From: Voacanga thouarsii
Lineage: Eukaryota; Streptophyta; Magnoliopsida; Gentianales; Apocynaceae
Length of the DNA: 64,000 bases
Assembly: GCA_026120185.1 (NCBI GenBank)
Contig: JANUWF010001481.1
Coordinates: 1,183,001 to 1,247,000, forward strand
Direction of reading: 5' to 3'
Position numbers and translations under genes: made by a program. Position 1 is the stretch's first letter, and every line of letters starts with the position of its first letter. This document shows positions 35,330-46,625 of the stretch, one piece after another. The notes beneath the pieces were generated by a model, which ran no database searches, was not told the origin of the DNA, and was given only the letters and a program-made list of their open reading frames with translations.

Positions 35330-36865
35330 CAATATCGATGCAAACCTATGGCATGAAGCAATAAAAGCTGAAATTAAGTCTATATACTTTAATCAGGTTT
35401 AGGATCTTGTAGCTTCACCTGAAAGGATAACACCCATTGGGTGTAAGTGGGTATACAAGAGGAACAGGGGAGCAGATAGAAATGTGGAAACCTTCAAAAC
35501 TCGGCTTATAACGAAAGGGTACACTCATAAAGAAGGTATCGATTATGAAGAAACCGTTTCCCCAATAGCCATGCTTAAGTCCATTTGTATCCTTCTTGCC
35601 ATCATACGTTATTATAACTACGAGATATAGCAAATGGATATCAATACGGTATTGATAAATGGCCGTCTTAGTGAAGACATCTATATGTCCCAACTGGAAG
35701 ACTTTATTACTAAAAGTTAGGAGCATATAGCTTGTAAGCTTAAGAAATCTATTTATAGACTTAAGCAGGCATCCAGAACATGAAACATTCGTCTTGATGA
35801 GACTATAAAATCTTACAATTTCATTCAAAACGAGGATAGACCATGTGTGTACAAGAAACTGAAAGGCATAAATGTGGCTTTTCTTGTACTATATGTGGAT
35901 AACATTTTACTCATTGAGAATGATGTAGGGACACTGTCATCTACTAATGTTTGGCTATCTAGTCAATTTAGTATGAAGAACTTGGGAGAAGCCAGTTATA
36001 TTCTTGGAATTAAGTTTCTTAGAAATAGGAAGTAGAGAATATTAGAATTATCCCAAACTACATACATTGACAAGATGTTGGCCAAGTTTAACATGGACTC
36101 ATGCAAGGGAGCGTTAATCCCTTGCAGATATAGGTTGTCTTTTTCTTCAAAGGATTGTCCAAAGTCTCAAGAAGAGAATAATAGAATAAGTAGGATTCTC
36201 TATGCTTTAGCTGTGGAAAGTCTCATATATGCCATGTTGTGTACTAGGCCAGATATCTGCTTTGCCATAGGCTAAGTTAGTAGATATCAGTTAAACCCGG
36301 AAAAGGTTCATTGTCAAGCTATAAAGTATATTCTCAAGTACCTTAAGGGTACAAGAGATTATATGCTTGTTTATAGGGATGATGACTTGGTTCCTATAGG
36401 ATATACAGACTTAGACTTCGAGGCAGATAAGAATGAGAGAAAATACACTAGTGGATATGTTTTCACCTTGTCTGGAAGAGCCATTTCATGGAGGAGTATC
36501 AAGTAATCTTGTATTACTGACTCAACCATAAACGCTAAGTATATGGAAGCTTCGGAGGCATCCAAGGAAGTAATCTAGCTCCGAAAGTTCCTTTTAGAGC
36601 TTGGAGTGGTGCCACAGATGGACAAGTCGGTTATGATATATTATGATAACACTGACACAGTCTCACAATCCAAAGAACCTAGAAAGTATAAAAAATGGAA
36701 GCACATTAAGAGGAAACACCACCTAATCTAGAGACGGGAAGTCGTGGACGAACAAATTGCCTCAAAGAACAATCTAGCAGATCCTTTCACCAAGCCATTC
36801 ACTGAAAGAGTCTTTAGAAAACACTTAGATGCCATAGGGGTGGGCACTTATGGACCCACTTAGTC
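35330..36865 (+). pseudogene. Ty1/copia reverse transcriptase and RNase H remnant (element 1)
   Basis: RT has TPIGCKWVYKRNRGADRNVE, RLITKGYTHKEGIDYEETVS, QMDINTVLINGRLSEDIYM and KKSIYRLKQASRT. The catalytic box at 35892-35903 is YVDN instead of YVDD. Next are FSMKNLGEASYILGIKF, QTTYIDKMLAKFNMDSCKG and YAMLCTRPDICFAIG. RNase H has YTDLDFEADKNERKYTSGYV, FTLSGRAISWRS, INAKYMEASEASKEVI and HIKRKHHLI, ending IASKNNLADPFTKPFTERVF. Many in-frame stops, several of them TAG for expected Gln or Trp. The gene ends just before the polypurine tract at 36870-36885. Confidence 0.92.
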
Positions 36866-36869
36866 TTCG

Positions 36870-36885
36870 AGTGCAAGTGGAAGAT
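36870..36885 (+). promoter_or_regulatory. Polypurine tract of copia element 1
   Basis: The AGTGCAAGTGGAAGAT segment directly precedes the 3' LTR start, matching the AAGTGGGAGAT tract usual for copia elements. Confidence 0.7.
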
Positions 36886-38240
36886 TATTGGGATGTTTGC
36901 CCTCTTAGACTAGGTTTCTAATGTAAATTTGATTTGTATTAATTAAAGTTTTACTCTTAGAAATTATTTGTAAAATCTTCTTTATTTTTGTGCACAATTT
37001 TCACTTGAAAAGACCCATTATATTTAAGTATACGGTTAATGTAAATGGAAGTCTTTCACAGTAAGGTATGGATCATGTGTTATTTAACTCATAGACTATT
37101 GTTCTTAACCGACTAATAAGAATGAAAATCTCATCATGGTAAAGTTATTATGTTATGAATTCTAAATATGGAATAGTTTACCTTTAGCCAATGAGTAGTC
37201 TTCCCATTTCATAACATAAGCGTATTTCGAATACATAGAACTGGACTTGTAATAGTAATTTCTAAAAGTACTATGTGGTAAAAACCTAAACTACTACCGC
37301 TATAGCGTGGACTTGTACTCTGTAACTTGAGTATGAGTTGGTGGTCTGACAAAGCTGAAAGCGTATACTTTGATGTACAAGATAGCTTCTATACTATATC
37401 GCCATTTGTGGTTGTCCGAATTATCTAAATATCCAAGGCCCTGGGAACATGACTTGGATATTTGCTTTAAGGTAACTCCCTTGGAAAGCGAAAATATTCA
37501 AAAAAGTCATACATCATTGGACTAAAAGCTTAAGGATTGTAAATGTCTTTTAGAGAGGTGTTATAACCTTTTTTCCTCTCTAAATGTATAGCAATATATA
37601 GATGGGTATTTTAGTAATTTTACCTATAGGTCGGAGACATAGCTAACATAACATTGTCTTTGGGGTCAATACTTCCTTATGGTGAGATTAGAAAATATTT
37701 AAAATATAAAATATAACTATTTATATAGTAGGTGTATTTTGGCCATTTTAGTAGCCAATGCGATATGTCTTTTGGTCCTCAGAATAGTCTCTAAGTTCTA
37801 ATTAATTTGGGGTTGAAGAAATAGTCTCAGTTAAAAAGGACTTTAATTTATTCAGGAAGTCCAATAATACATTGGACTGGAATAAAATAAAAGAATAAAA
37901 GAAATTAAATTAAATTTATTATCTGGTTTAATTGGTTAATTAATTATTCAAGGCCTAAGCCCAAATTGAATAATTAAAAAATTAACCGTGGCCTAAACTA
38001 AATAAAAAGGATTGAATAATTTTTTTGGTTTATTTGCGCTCATTAATTATTTATTGAATTATTTCTATAAACTTAGAAAACAAACAATTAATATTTATTA
38101 TTTTGGGCTCATTGGGTCCAAGAAAAATAATAAAAATAATTGTGGCCTAATATCCAGGAGCAAAAGGGTTTTTTTTTTTTTTTTCATTCACGGAAAGAAG
38201 AGTTTAGGATAAGTTAAACCTCTTCTATTGATAACTTCTA
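36886..38240 (+). repeat. Truncated 3' LTR of copia element 1
   Basis: It begins TATTGGGATGTTTGCCC (TG changed to TA) and follows the 5' LTR up to TTGATAACTTC. There alignment stops, so the last about 570 bp are gone and no target duplication can be found. It lacks about 85 bp present in the 5' LTR around 29730-29800. Confidence 0.85.
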
Positions 38241-38402
38241 GGCCTTTGTACAAAAGCTAAAAAATCCTTGTTCATTTCTTTACTAGGCCTTTGTATTACC
38301 TTGTTAAACCTGAAACATAATAGAAAAATTTATGGAGTAAGGTAATGCAAAAGTTAAAAATCCTTATTACACTTATTTACTATTTTACATTACCTTACTA
38401 CA
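38241..38402. repeat. Small foldback repeat, two degenerate copies
   Basis: AGTAAGGTAATG (38336-38347) and CATTACCTTACT (38388-38399) form a perfect 12-bp inverted repeat around about 40 bases. A similar stretch (AAAAGCTAAAAAATCC, then TTTGTATTACC) lies just before at about 38250-38301, so two MITE-like units seem to lie in tandem. They sit exactly where the copia LTR is truncated. Confidence 0.5.
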
Positions 38403-38846
38403 AGAAAAGAATTGAAAAAACATTGAGAGACTAAAGTGAGCATTTGGAGTAGTCGTACACTTACCTATTTGAACTTTGGTGGTTAGGAGATCATAGGACT
38501 TAGAATTAGCTTATTGGGTCTAACTTATATGAATCACACTACTTACTTTGAAAACTCAAAGAATCAAGATGGAACACCTTAAATGAGAATAAATTTGTTT
38601 AACTTAACTTCCATGGCTTTGACTATTTCGTTCCAAATTTTTTAGTTTACACAAAATTTGGCTTAGCTAATTAGGTTTTAGACTTGACTCTTAAATCAAA
38701 TAGGAAATAATACCTTTACCATCTTAGGCAACTCATGTTCAAAAATCTCAACCTATTTTTTGAAAAAAAAAAAAAAAAAAGACTATTTGCTTGTGGTGCT
38801 TTATGTTTTCCTTGAGGATAAGCAAAGGCTTAACTATGGGGGTATG
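38403..38846 (+). other. Athila 3' non-coding region with terminal polypurine tract
   Basis: Non-coding DNA resumes after the copia remnant. An A run of about 20 lies at 38763-38780. TTGAGGATAAGCAAAGGC followed by TTAACTATGGGGGTA (38832-38844) is the standard tract before an Athila/Tat 3' LTR, which starts at 38847. Confidence 0.7.
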
Positions 38847-39367
38847 TGATGAGGCCTCTTCATATATACATTTTCTATTATTTTTGTACTTTAATTCAGA
38901 TAAATTCTTACTCAATTCAGCACTCACCATATCCTTTTTATCTTATTGTTGCTGGGAAGTGGAAAATTTCAATTAAAGATAAAAAGAAAGAAGGAGGAAA
39001 AAAAGGAAGACAATATAAGAAAATAGAGATTGAAAAAGTTAAGGAAGCTGTGTATGCATTTTGTTTAGGGAATAGGCGACCAAGGAAATTCCAACTTCCC
39101 TAGGCCGCCAGGTGCAAAACAACTTAGGAACTTGCCCAGGGAGTAGGCTGCCAAAGGAATCCCTTGGCCGCTAGGTATTATTCGATGTAACAAATTTTTC
39201 CAGAAAACTAACAGCCAAGGGAACCTAGCCGCCTAGTATTTACTCTTTGTACAGCACGTCTAGGAAATTAGTGACCTAGGGTAGCTACCTTAGGCCGCCT
39301 GCTTCAATGTAAATATATGTGTATATGTTTTAAGACTAAAGGAAGTTTTACTTTCCTAGGCCACCTA

Positions 39368-39410
<43 letters not shown>

Positions 39411-39759
39411 TAGAGATGTATTTAGCTTCAGGATGGTGGCCCAGGGAAGTCCAACTTCCCTAGGCCACCTAATAGCATTCTTATTTTCCATTTTTTTTTC
39501 TACAACTTTAGCGGTCATGAACTTCCCTAGGCAGTCTTGTTTCTAGAAAACTTTGCGGCTTAGGGAAGTCCAAGTTCCTCAGGCCACCCACTTATAAGAA
39601 AAGCTTATCTGGTATGTGTTTTTTTAGATCTACAAGGCCAAAGCTCTATAAATTCATTCTTTTTGCACACAAATAGAAGGAGGACAGTTTGGGAAAGGTT
39701 AAGGTTTCTCTTAGAAACCCTAGTTCTTATGAGTTTGAGCACAAAGAAGAGAGGAAAAC
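38847..39759 (+). repeat. Athila 3' LTR, left part
   Basis: It starts TGATGAGGCCTC. From about 39070 to 39590 it carries several copies of a CTTCCCTAGGCCGCC-like word in both perfect and degraded form. A (TA)n run lies at 39371-39406 and a TATA-like CTCTATAAATTC at 39645-39656. It is interrupted at 39760 by the gag-protease element and continues at 49724. Confidence 0.75.
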
Positions 39760-40870
39760 TAATAGGAATCAATCCATGCAATAAGGCACATCTAAAAAAA
39801 AGTGATGGAAAGTCAAAACTTGCTTCAAATCTCCACGGAAACATTTAACATTCAAGAAGTTTTGGAAGGATTTTCAAGCCATCCAAGCATACAAGCCAAA
39901 AGATAAGAAGATTGTGAATAGATGGATAGTAAAAGAAGGGCCAAATGATGCACAACACAAGAAACATTCTATGTGGAGGATCAAGCCAATCTTTAAACCA
40001 AGATTGAAGGCCAAAGGAATATCAAGAAGAGTTCAAGATGACTAACATTTTATTTGGAGGATCAAGGAAATACAGAGAAATGGAATGGAAGTCCAAAGAG
40101 CAAGTTTTAAAGTGTAATAAAAAAGGGATAGTGACCAAAATGCACCTAGCACCAGGTTCACTAGCACACCTGGAGCCAGGTCCACACTGGAGTAGGGTTC
40201 TATTTCTAGAACACACTTGGCACCAGGTCCACACAATGCACCTGGTGCCAGGTCCATTCGGGCCCTGCCCTGTTTTTCTGAATTTTCTTATTTTGTTCCC
40301 AATTAAATTCTCACGACTTTTATTATGTTTTAACCTATTTTTAAGGCATGTAATAGGGTCTCAAAACATGTATTAAGGTCATTTAATATTTAGGTTTAGT
40401 TGGTTAAATAGTTTAGGTCAAGGCCACTATAAATATGTCATTATAACTCTTGTAACATAACTTTGGTATTTGTAGGAAGGAGAAATTAGATTTTTCTCTC
40501 TAGAAGGAGAGTTCTTGAGGGTGACCCTCTTAGGTGATGTCCATTAAACATGAAGACTAAATCAAAGGATTTAGTCCCACCTTTGATCTTGTCTTTAAAT
40601 CTTAAAAGATAATCTAAACTTCATCTCTATTCTATGTGCTAGGTTGCCTAGTGTGTTTGATAGGATTGAGTTAGGTTCCTTCAAATTCCTATTTTTGGCA
40701 TTCTAATCTCTAGTTAGATTAGGGTGTTAAGGTGCCTTTGAAATATGATAAATTTACATTATCACAAGAGTGTTAATTTCTTTACATTTTGGTGTTCTTA
40801 TGTGTGAATTTGATAGGTTTCTTAATCTTGAGTTTAATCCACCTTGTTGGAGCTTCCTAAGATCATATCA
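39760..40870 (+). repeat. 5' LTR of the gag-protease element (1.1 kb)
   Basis: It starts TAATAGGAATC (3' copy TGATAGGAAAC) and ends GATCATATCA. Four copies of CACCTGG(C/T)(G/A)CCAGGTCC-like palindromes lie at about 40142-40255, and a TATA box CTATAAATATG at 40427-40437. It contains the intact sequence GGAATGGAAGTCCAAAG (40082-40098), which is the empty version of the site where solo LTR A2 sits in the 3' LTR. Confidence 0.88.
40428..40436 (+). promoter_or_regulatory. TATA box in the 5' LTR of the gag-protease element
   Basis: TATAAATAT lies about 170 bp downstream of the palindrome cluster. The matching site in the 3' LTR (about 49272) has changed to TATAACTAT. Confidence 0.55.
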
Positions 40871-40872
40871 AG

Positions 40873-40884
40873 TGGTATCAAAGC
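40873..40884 (+). promoter_or_regulatory. PBS of the gag-protease element
   Basis: TGGTATCAAAGC is one G-to-A change from the initiator-Met PBS and lies two bases after the LTR end. Confidence 0.8.
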
Positions 40885-41930
40885 TTGCATTGTGTTGATT
40901 CTAATCAACCAACTTTTGTTGGGCTGAAGTACAATCTTTTTCAAGATTTGTTGAACATTTTCAATTTTCGTCACTTTTTCTCTTGCCATTTTGGAATGCT
41001 TAAAGCTCAAGATTATACCATAAACTTTATGCTAAATTGATCATATATGTTGGTATAATGTTTGAGGAGTATTTTGGCTTGGAAAATTGTTGATTTGAAG
41101 CTCATATTGCTGCAAAAATTCTTATTCTCGTAACTATATTCCTTACAATTTTGGGGGGCTGAACACTTGGATTTATGCCACGGAAATGTTGTTAATTTAA
41201 CCCTATATGGTATATTGATGTTTGAGGAGTTATTTGGTGTAAATATTTATTGATTTGGGGCCAAAACCAAGATGAAATTTACTATACTAAATTGAGCTAC
41301 AGGAATGCACACAATGTGTTTGATATATTGCTCCAATGGTTTGTGATTGCTTATACTTGACTACCAAAGCTTCCATTCATGAAGTGTGATGACCAATTTG
41401 ATTAGTAGAATGCATTTGTGAAGTTAATTAGTATTCTTGTTGATGCTAAAAGATTTGTTCACATTACATTTGTTTCAAGTTCGAAAATACTTGCACATCT
41501 TGAACTCCTACTACTATTTCTTGATTTTCTTGTGTCATCATTTCCTTAAGTATTTGTTAATTGCTAAATTGTGCTCTTGAGGTTTTGATAGCATCACCTA
41601 GTGTAACAACTCTTTGAAATCCATGCATTTTCCTTATCCAAGTGTTTGATAAATTGCCTTTAAGACACCTTTCTTTCTTATCCCTTGTAATTTAGTTGAC
41701 TTGACTAGTAGAGCTAAATCCTTTGAAGTGGGAAAGAGTTGGAAAGAACTTGAGTGTGGAATTGAGAGTTTGAAAAAGATAAGAGGGTGAGTTCATTGTG
41801 ATAAAAGCCAAGAAGAGTGCAAGCAAGAGTGAAGAATGACCACTTAAAATTGAGTGCAAACACATGAGGGAGTAAAGTGATGAATTTTCCTTGTGTTTTC
41901 TACTTCAATTTTGTAGGTACTTCTCTTGAA
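40885..41930 (+). other. Leader of the gag-protease element
   Basis: About 1 kb of AT-rich sequence between PBS and the acidic gag segment. I see no coding potential above background. Confidence 0.45.
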
Positions 41931-43315
41931 AGAAAATTCACAATAGCTAGTTAGAATGAAAATGAAGGGTCTAACAATTATGAGAAGTCTTGCTATAGTG
42001 AGAGTAGTTATAGGGAATCTAATGAATATGAGCAAGAATATGAGGAAGATAATTATGAGGGCATGGGATATTTGGATGAACAAGATGAAAGGCCAACTAC
42101 AAGTGGAAGGGAATATGATAGCTATGATGGAGACCTAGGGGAGAATGACCAAAAATATGAGAATTTGAATCATATGGAATATTGGAGTAGAGAGGGTAAA
42201 AACAATGGAGAATTTTATTCAAGTGGGGAAGGATATGGTAGTTTTGAGGAACAAAATTGAAAAAATGAAGTAGAAGGACATGGGAATGAAGAATATTGGA
42301 ATGAGGAAGTTTATGTGAGAAAAGAGCAAAAAAACAACCATGCATGGGATGCAAAAGAACTTGAGGGAGTATGAGTGCAAAATTTGTCGGCGTTTTGAGC
42401 ACACTTCCTACTACTCCAAAAAGAGTTAAATAAAGAGGGAGAAATGTAGTGCATAAGACACCGGAAGAAGAGGAGCATGAAAGGAAAAGCTATAACTGTT
42501 ATAATAGCAGGAATGATGGTCATTATTACTACAAGTGCTCAAGTTTGCTACAACAACTAAAGGTAAAGAAACAGTCACAAGGAAAAATGGGAGAATCTCA
42601 AGCCTCTATAAGTATGGTGCAACAAATGAGTAATGGAGGTTTGACTAGTGAGATTTGTTGTAGTAGAAGGCATACGAAGGTTGATTGCCCAAATAAATTG
42701 GAATATGAAAGATTTTATGGGGTGCACAATTGCAAAAGAGAGAGACAAATTGAGAAGCAAAAAGCGAGACTTGAGACCAAAGTGGCCAAGAAAAATATTG
42801 TAGATGTTGAGGAGCCAAGAAGGGCAAGAAGTGAAGAAGAAGTTGAGAGGGTTGAGCAAAGTGAATTACATGGCTTTGAGAAGGAGGAGAAGCTAGACAA
42901 TGAGGCTAAGTGCCAAGGAATGCTCGATCAAAATGATGAAGTAGTGTACGAAAAAGTTGAGAAAAATATTGATGAAATTGATGAGGAGTTTAGTGATGAT
43001 GATGATGATGAAGAAGAAATAGATCAATAGAGTCCAACAAATGGGGTGACTAAGGAGTTTTACAATATCTTATTCTTTCTAAATGAAGAGTCACATCTAT
43101 TAGAAGTGTTAGAGGAGCATGAACAAGATGGAATTGAGCAAAATAGAGCAAAATTTGTTGAAAAGCAAATTTATTCAAGGAAAGAAGTAGAAGGGGAGCA
43201 AATGCGTGCTATAGATGAAAGTTCTCAAAGTGTTTCAAGTACTTATGAAGTGGAAAAAAACTCACATCCACAAAAGGAGAAAAAGAGGAGTTGGCTAGAA
43301 GTAGTGCAAAAGTAA
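41931..43315 (+). pseudogene. gag with three degraded zinc knuckles (gag-protease element)
   Basis: A very hydrophilic protein. It has an acidic, Tyr-rich part (SNEYEQEYEEDNYEG, then MGYLDEQDERPTTSGREYD), then three zinc-knuckle-like modules. The first, CKICRRFEHTSYYS (about 42377), lacks its last Cys. The second, CYNSRNDGHYYYKC (about 42495), lacks its second Cys. The third, ICCSRRHTKVDCP (about 42650), is one residue short. A Lys/Glu-rich coiled-coil-like part follows with an Asp run (EFSDDDDDEEE near 43000). The knuckle series and the acidic linker resemble chromovirus-like gypsy gag. Frameshifts near 42260-42450 and a stop at 43030 break it. Confidence 0.7.
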
Positions 43316-43900
43316 ATGAGAATGAGTGAAATTAATAAAAATAAAACATCTAATTCAACTTCACAAAATGATATCAAATCTAGTGGAGAAGATAGAGTGG
43401 ATGGAAGAGACAGGAATACACTTGAGAAACCATGTGCATTAATTGGTGTTATGAGAAAAATTGATGAAGCTTGTGTGGTTGAAAGAAAAAAGGATCTACA
43501 AAGAGAATATTTTCTATTCAATGTGTTAAATCAAAGAAAAATCATGTAGCTTGATTATTGATGGAGGAAGTTGTAAAAATGTGATTAGTGATACATTAGT
43601 GGAAGAATTGGGAATGGAGAACTTGAAACATCCTAAACCTTTTAAACTTCAATGGTTGAACAATTATGATGAAGTAAAGGTGAACAAACAAATCAAGGTT
43701 ACAATTGTCAAGGGGAGATATAAAGATGAGGTGATGTGTGATGTATTTCCCATGCATGTTGTGCATAGATTGTTGGGAAGACCTTAGCTATATGATAGAG
43801 AGCTAGTTCATCGTGGAAAGAAAAACACTTACTCTTTGTTCAATGATGGAAAGAAATTCATACTTTGCCCTATATCCCCAAGTGAGATTGTAAAAGATCA
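43316..43900 (+). pseudogene. gypsy aspartic protease remnant (gag-protease element)
   Basis: Before a frame change at about 43540 the protein reads QREYFLFNVLNQRK. Then comes CSLIIDGGSCKNVISDTLVE, the protease active site (DGG in place of DTG/DSG), followed by LKHPKPFKLQWLNNYDEVKV, YKDEVMCDVFPMHVVHRLLG and RP-stop-LYDRELVHRGKKN. This string (Cys-containing active site, LGRPW-like end, HRGKKNTYSLF) is typical of the gypsy gag-protease linker. Nothing of RT follows: 43900-44290 encodes only a Lys/Glu/Arg-rich low-complexity tail. Confidence 0.8.
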
Positions 43901-44314
43901 AAACATTTTGAGGGAGGAAGATAAAAAGACAAGAGAACAAAAATAGAGGGAAAAATAAGAGCAAGAGAGGAGAGAAAATGAGAGAAGAACAAAAGAAGAA
44001 AAACAGAGGTTAGAGCTCCAAACACAAGAAAAAATAAGAGGGGAGAGAGAACACACGAGGGAGCAAGGAGGTAAAACAAGAATGCCAACTTGAGTTTGAA
44101 GAGGTAAAAACAACAAGAGGGAGGGGAAAAAGCGAAATAAGATGAGAGTGAAAATTCGAGTTGAGAAGAGAGGAAATAAGGTAGGAGTTGTGGAACAAAA
44201 ACCTGAAATTTTACTTTCATAAAAATTCTCTTGTTTGAATTCTTATAGAAGAAAATCTGTACAAGAAACAAGGTGCATCGATTCAAGGATAAATCATTTC
44301 AAAGAAGGGGAAAA
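43901..44314 (+). other. Purine-rich tail and polypurine tract
   Basis: A long AG-rich stretch that occupies the place of RT and integrase. It ends in AAAGAAGGGGAAAA (44301-44314), the plus-strand primer tract, followed immediately by the 3' LTR start TGATAGG. Confidence 0.7.
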
Positions 44315-44642
44315 TGATAGGAAACTATCCATGCAACAAGGCACATCTAAAGAAGGGGGATGAAAAGTCAACACTTGCTTCAAATCTCCATGGAAACATT
44401 CAACATTCAAGAAGTTTTGGAAGGATTTCCAAGCCATCCAAGCATACAAGCCAAGAGATAAGAAGATTGTGAAGAGATGGATAGTAAAGGAATGGCCAAA
44501 TGATGCACAACACAAGCAACAATCCATTTGGAGGATCAAGCTAATCTTTAAACCAGGATTGAATGCTAAAGGAATATCAAGAAGAGCTCAAGATGACCAA
44601 CATTTCATTTGGAGGATCAAGGAAACGCAGAGAAATAAAATG

Positions 44643-46594
44643 TGTGAAACCCTAGTCGAAACCAACCTTAGAGTAAGGGGGTTGGGATGCATATCATATT
44701 TATTTGCATGTTTAAATATATTTTTATATGATTTTATGTGCTTTGGATTTGTGTTTTACAGTCTCGAGGGCTTAATTATGTTTATTGAGTAAGAAGGGCA
44801 AAATGATAATTTTTACTTGAGGTGAAAATAGGGAGATAGCTTAAGGATTAAATAGAAAAAATATTTTAGAGAGAAAATAAGAACAAAAGTTGTTGTGGTT
44901 TAGTGGTTAGAGGTTTGGAATTAATTCTTGAGGTCTTGGGTTCAAATTCCATTATTGGAGCTTTAGTATGATTAAATTTTATTTTTGTTTGGGAAGGTTG
45001 AATTTTCGGCCTTATGTGCTTTAGAGAAGGGTAGAGGTGATGTTCTAGGGGAGACATGATAGGAGTACCCTAATCCAACTCTTGTGCCCTACAAAAATTC
45101 CCAAGGGAATTTATACCCTTCTTGATCCTTAGTTTTTCCTACTTCTCAATTCATTAGGTTGGTCAATTTGTTCTAGCCAATTTCATTCCAGAAAATTTCA
45201 GTAAAGTGTTGTAGCTTTGAAGGTTCAAAAATCTCTAAGTATAAGACATCTTATAGACTGAAAATGAGTAGAAGTTGGGGAAGGTTCCCAAGAGATTAAA
45301 CTCCATGGTTGAACCTTCAAAACCCCACTCTAGCTATGTCCATTTTCTTCATGAAGTGGTCTGGAATTTTTCCAGCTTCTTGTGCATCAAGGTGTCGAAT
45401 TTTTCAGCCATTATTCCCTCTCAAATGCTGCCAGAAAATAGCTCTCTTGACTAACTTGAAATCTGAAATTTTCTGGCTAAATTCGAACTGCACAAATGCT
45501 GTGCAAAACTAGAAAATTTTCTGGGCAAAATTGCAGCATAGGTGAGCTTAAACCAAGCTGTTTTCTTCCAGTTTTCTCCCAGCACCTTAGCCACATTTTT
45601 CCTCCATAAAGAAGGCTAGAAACCAGCCTTGAAAGACCTCTGAATTCCCCTTCAAATCCTCTGCAAACTTGAAAAATGGCAACAAAAGCTACCCAAAAAA
45701 ATCCCAGCAATAGCGAAACCTGTACAGGAATTTTTTTTCCAGCTTTGTTTCCTTCTTCAGCCCTGGCCGAAACTTCACCATTTTTCTACACAAATTTCTC
45801 TTGAACAGCCATGAATTGAATTCCATTGTCTTCCCCAACCTTCTGCTTGAAAAACCAGTTATGGCTGCCCCTAAAATATCTCTAACAATTACTCCAATCA
45901 TGCCTTGATTGAAGACCAAAATTCCAGCAATCCTAACTTAGTAAACTTCCATAAAATATCCCTTAAACAACCCGACCTTTCCTTCACCATTGTACTCCCT
46001 CTTTTTAGCCACCATTAAGCTTCTTCAACCAGCTTTCATCTAGCAAAAACACTGAGCAACAGTCGGCCATTACAGCTTCCAAAAAGCTCTCCATTGATCA
46101 AAGATCTTCTTGCCATATTTTGTTTCCAAATTTGATTCCTAAAATTATTCTTTTAGGATTTCAACAACCAGCCTTTCCTTTTCCTTTCAAACCAGAAAAA
46201 ACATCTACTAAAACCACTCAAACAATTTAGCCACTACAATCCCACAAAATTTCGGCAACCTCAATCAAAATCTCTCCATTCTCTTCAACATTCAAGCACA
46301 CATAGGACACCAAGAACACCTACTAGCTCCATACGCCTAATACCACTTCAAACGACTTCAATCTTCTTTAAAACAATTCCAGATTTCATCTACTCACTGC
46401 CGTGAATCCATCCATACCACTTTTAACATCAAACTCCAAAATTCAACTCTCTCTCTTGGATCAAAAACCAGTATTTTTGTGAAGGCTCAATAACACCTTC
46501 AAGGTAAGTTTGTTCAATCAACTTCATCTCCACTAATCCTCAATCTCTAATAAATATATATATGTATAAGCACGCTAATGGACTCTCTTCTTCT

Positions 46595-46625
<31 letters not shown>

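Noticed and set aside
42097..42402. 101-codon minus-strand frame
   Set aside because: It is antisense to the acidic gag of the gag-protease element.
43870..44286. 138-codon minus-strand frame
   Set aside because: It is antisense to a purine-rich low-complexity tail and has no recognisable domain.
44469..44792. 107-codon open frame
   Set aside because: It crosses the boundary between the gag-protease LTR and solo LTR A2, so it is accidental.
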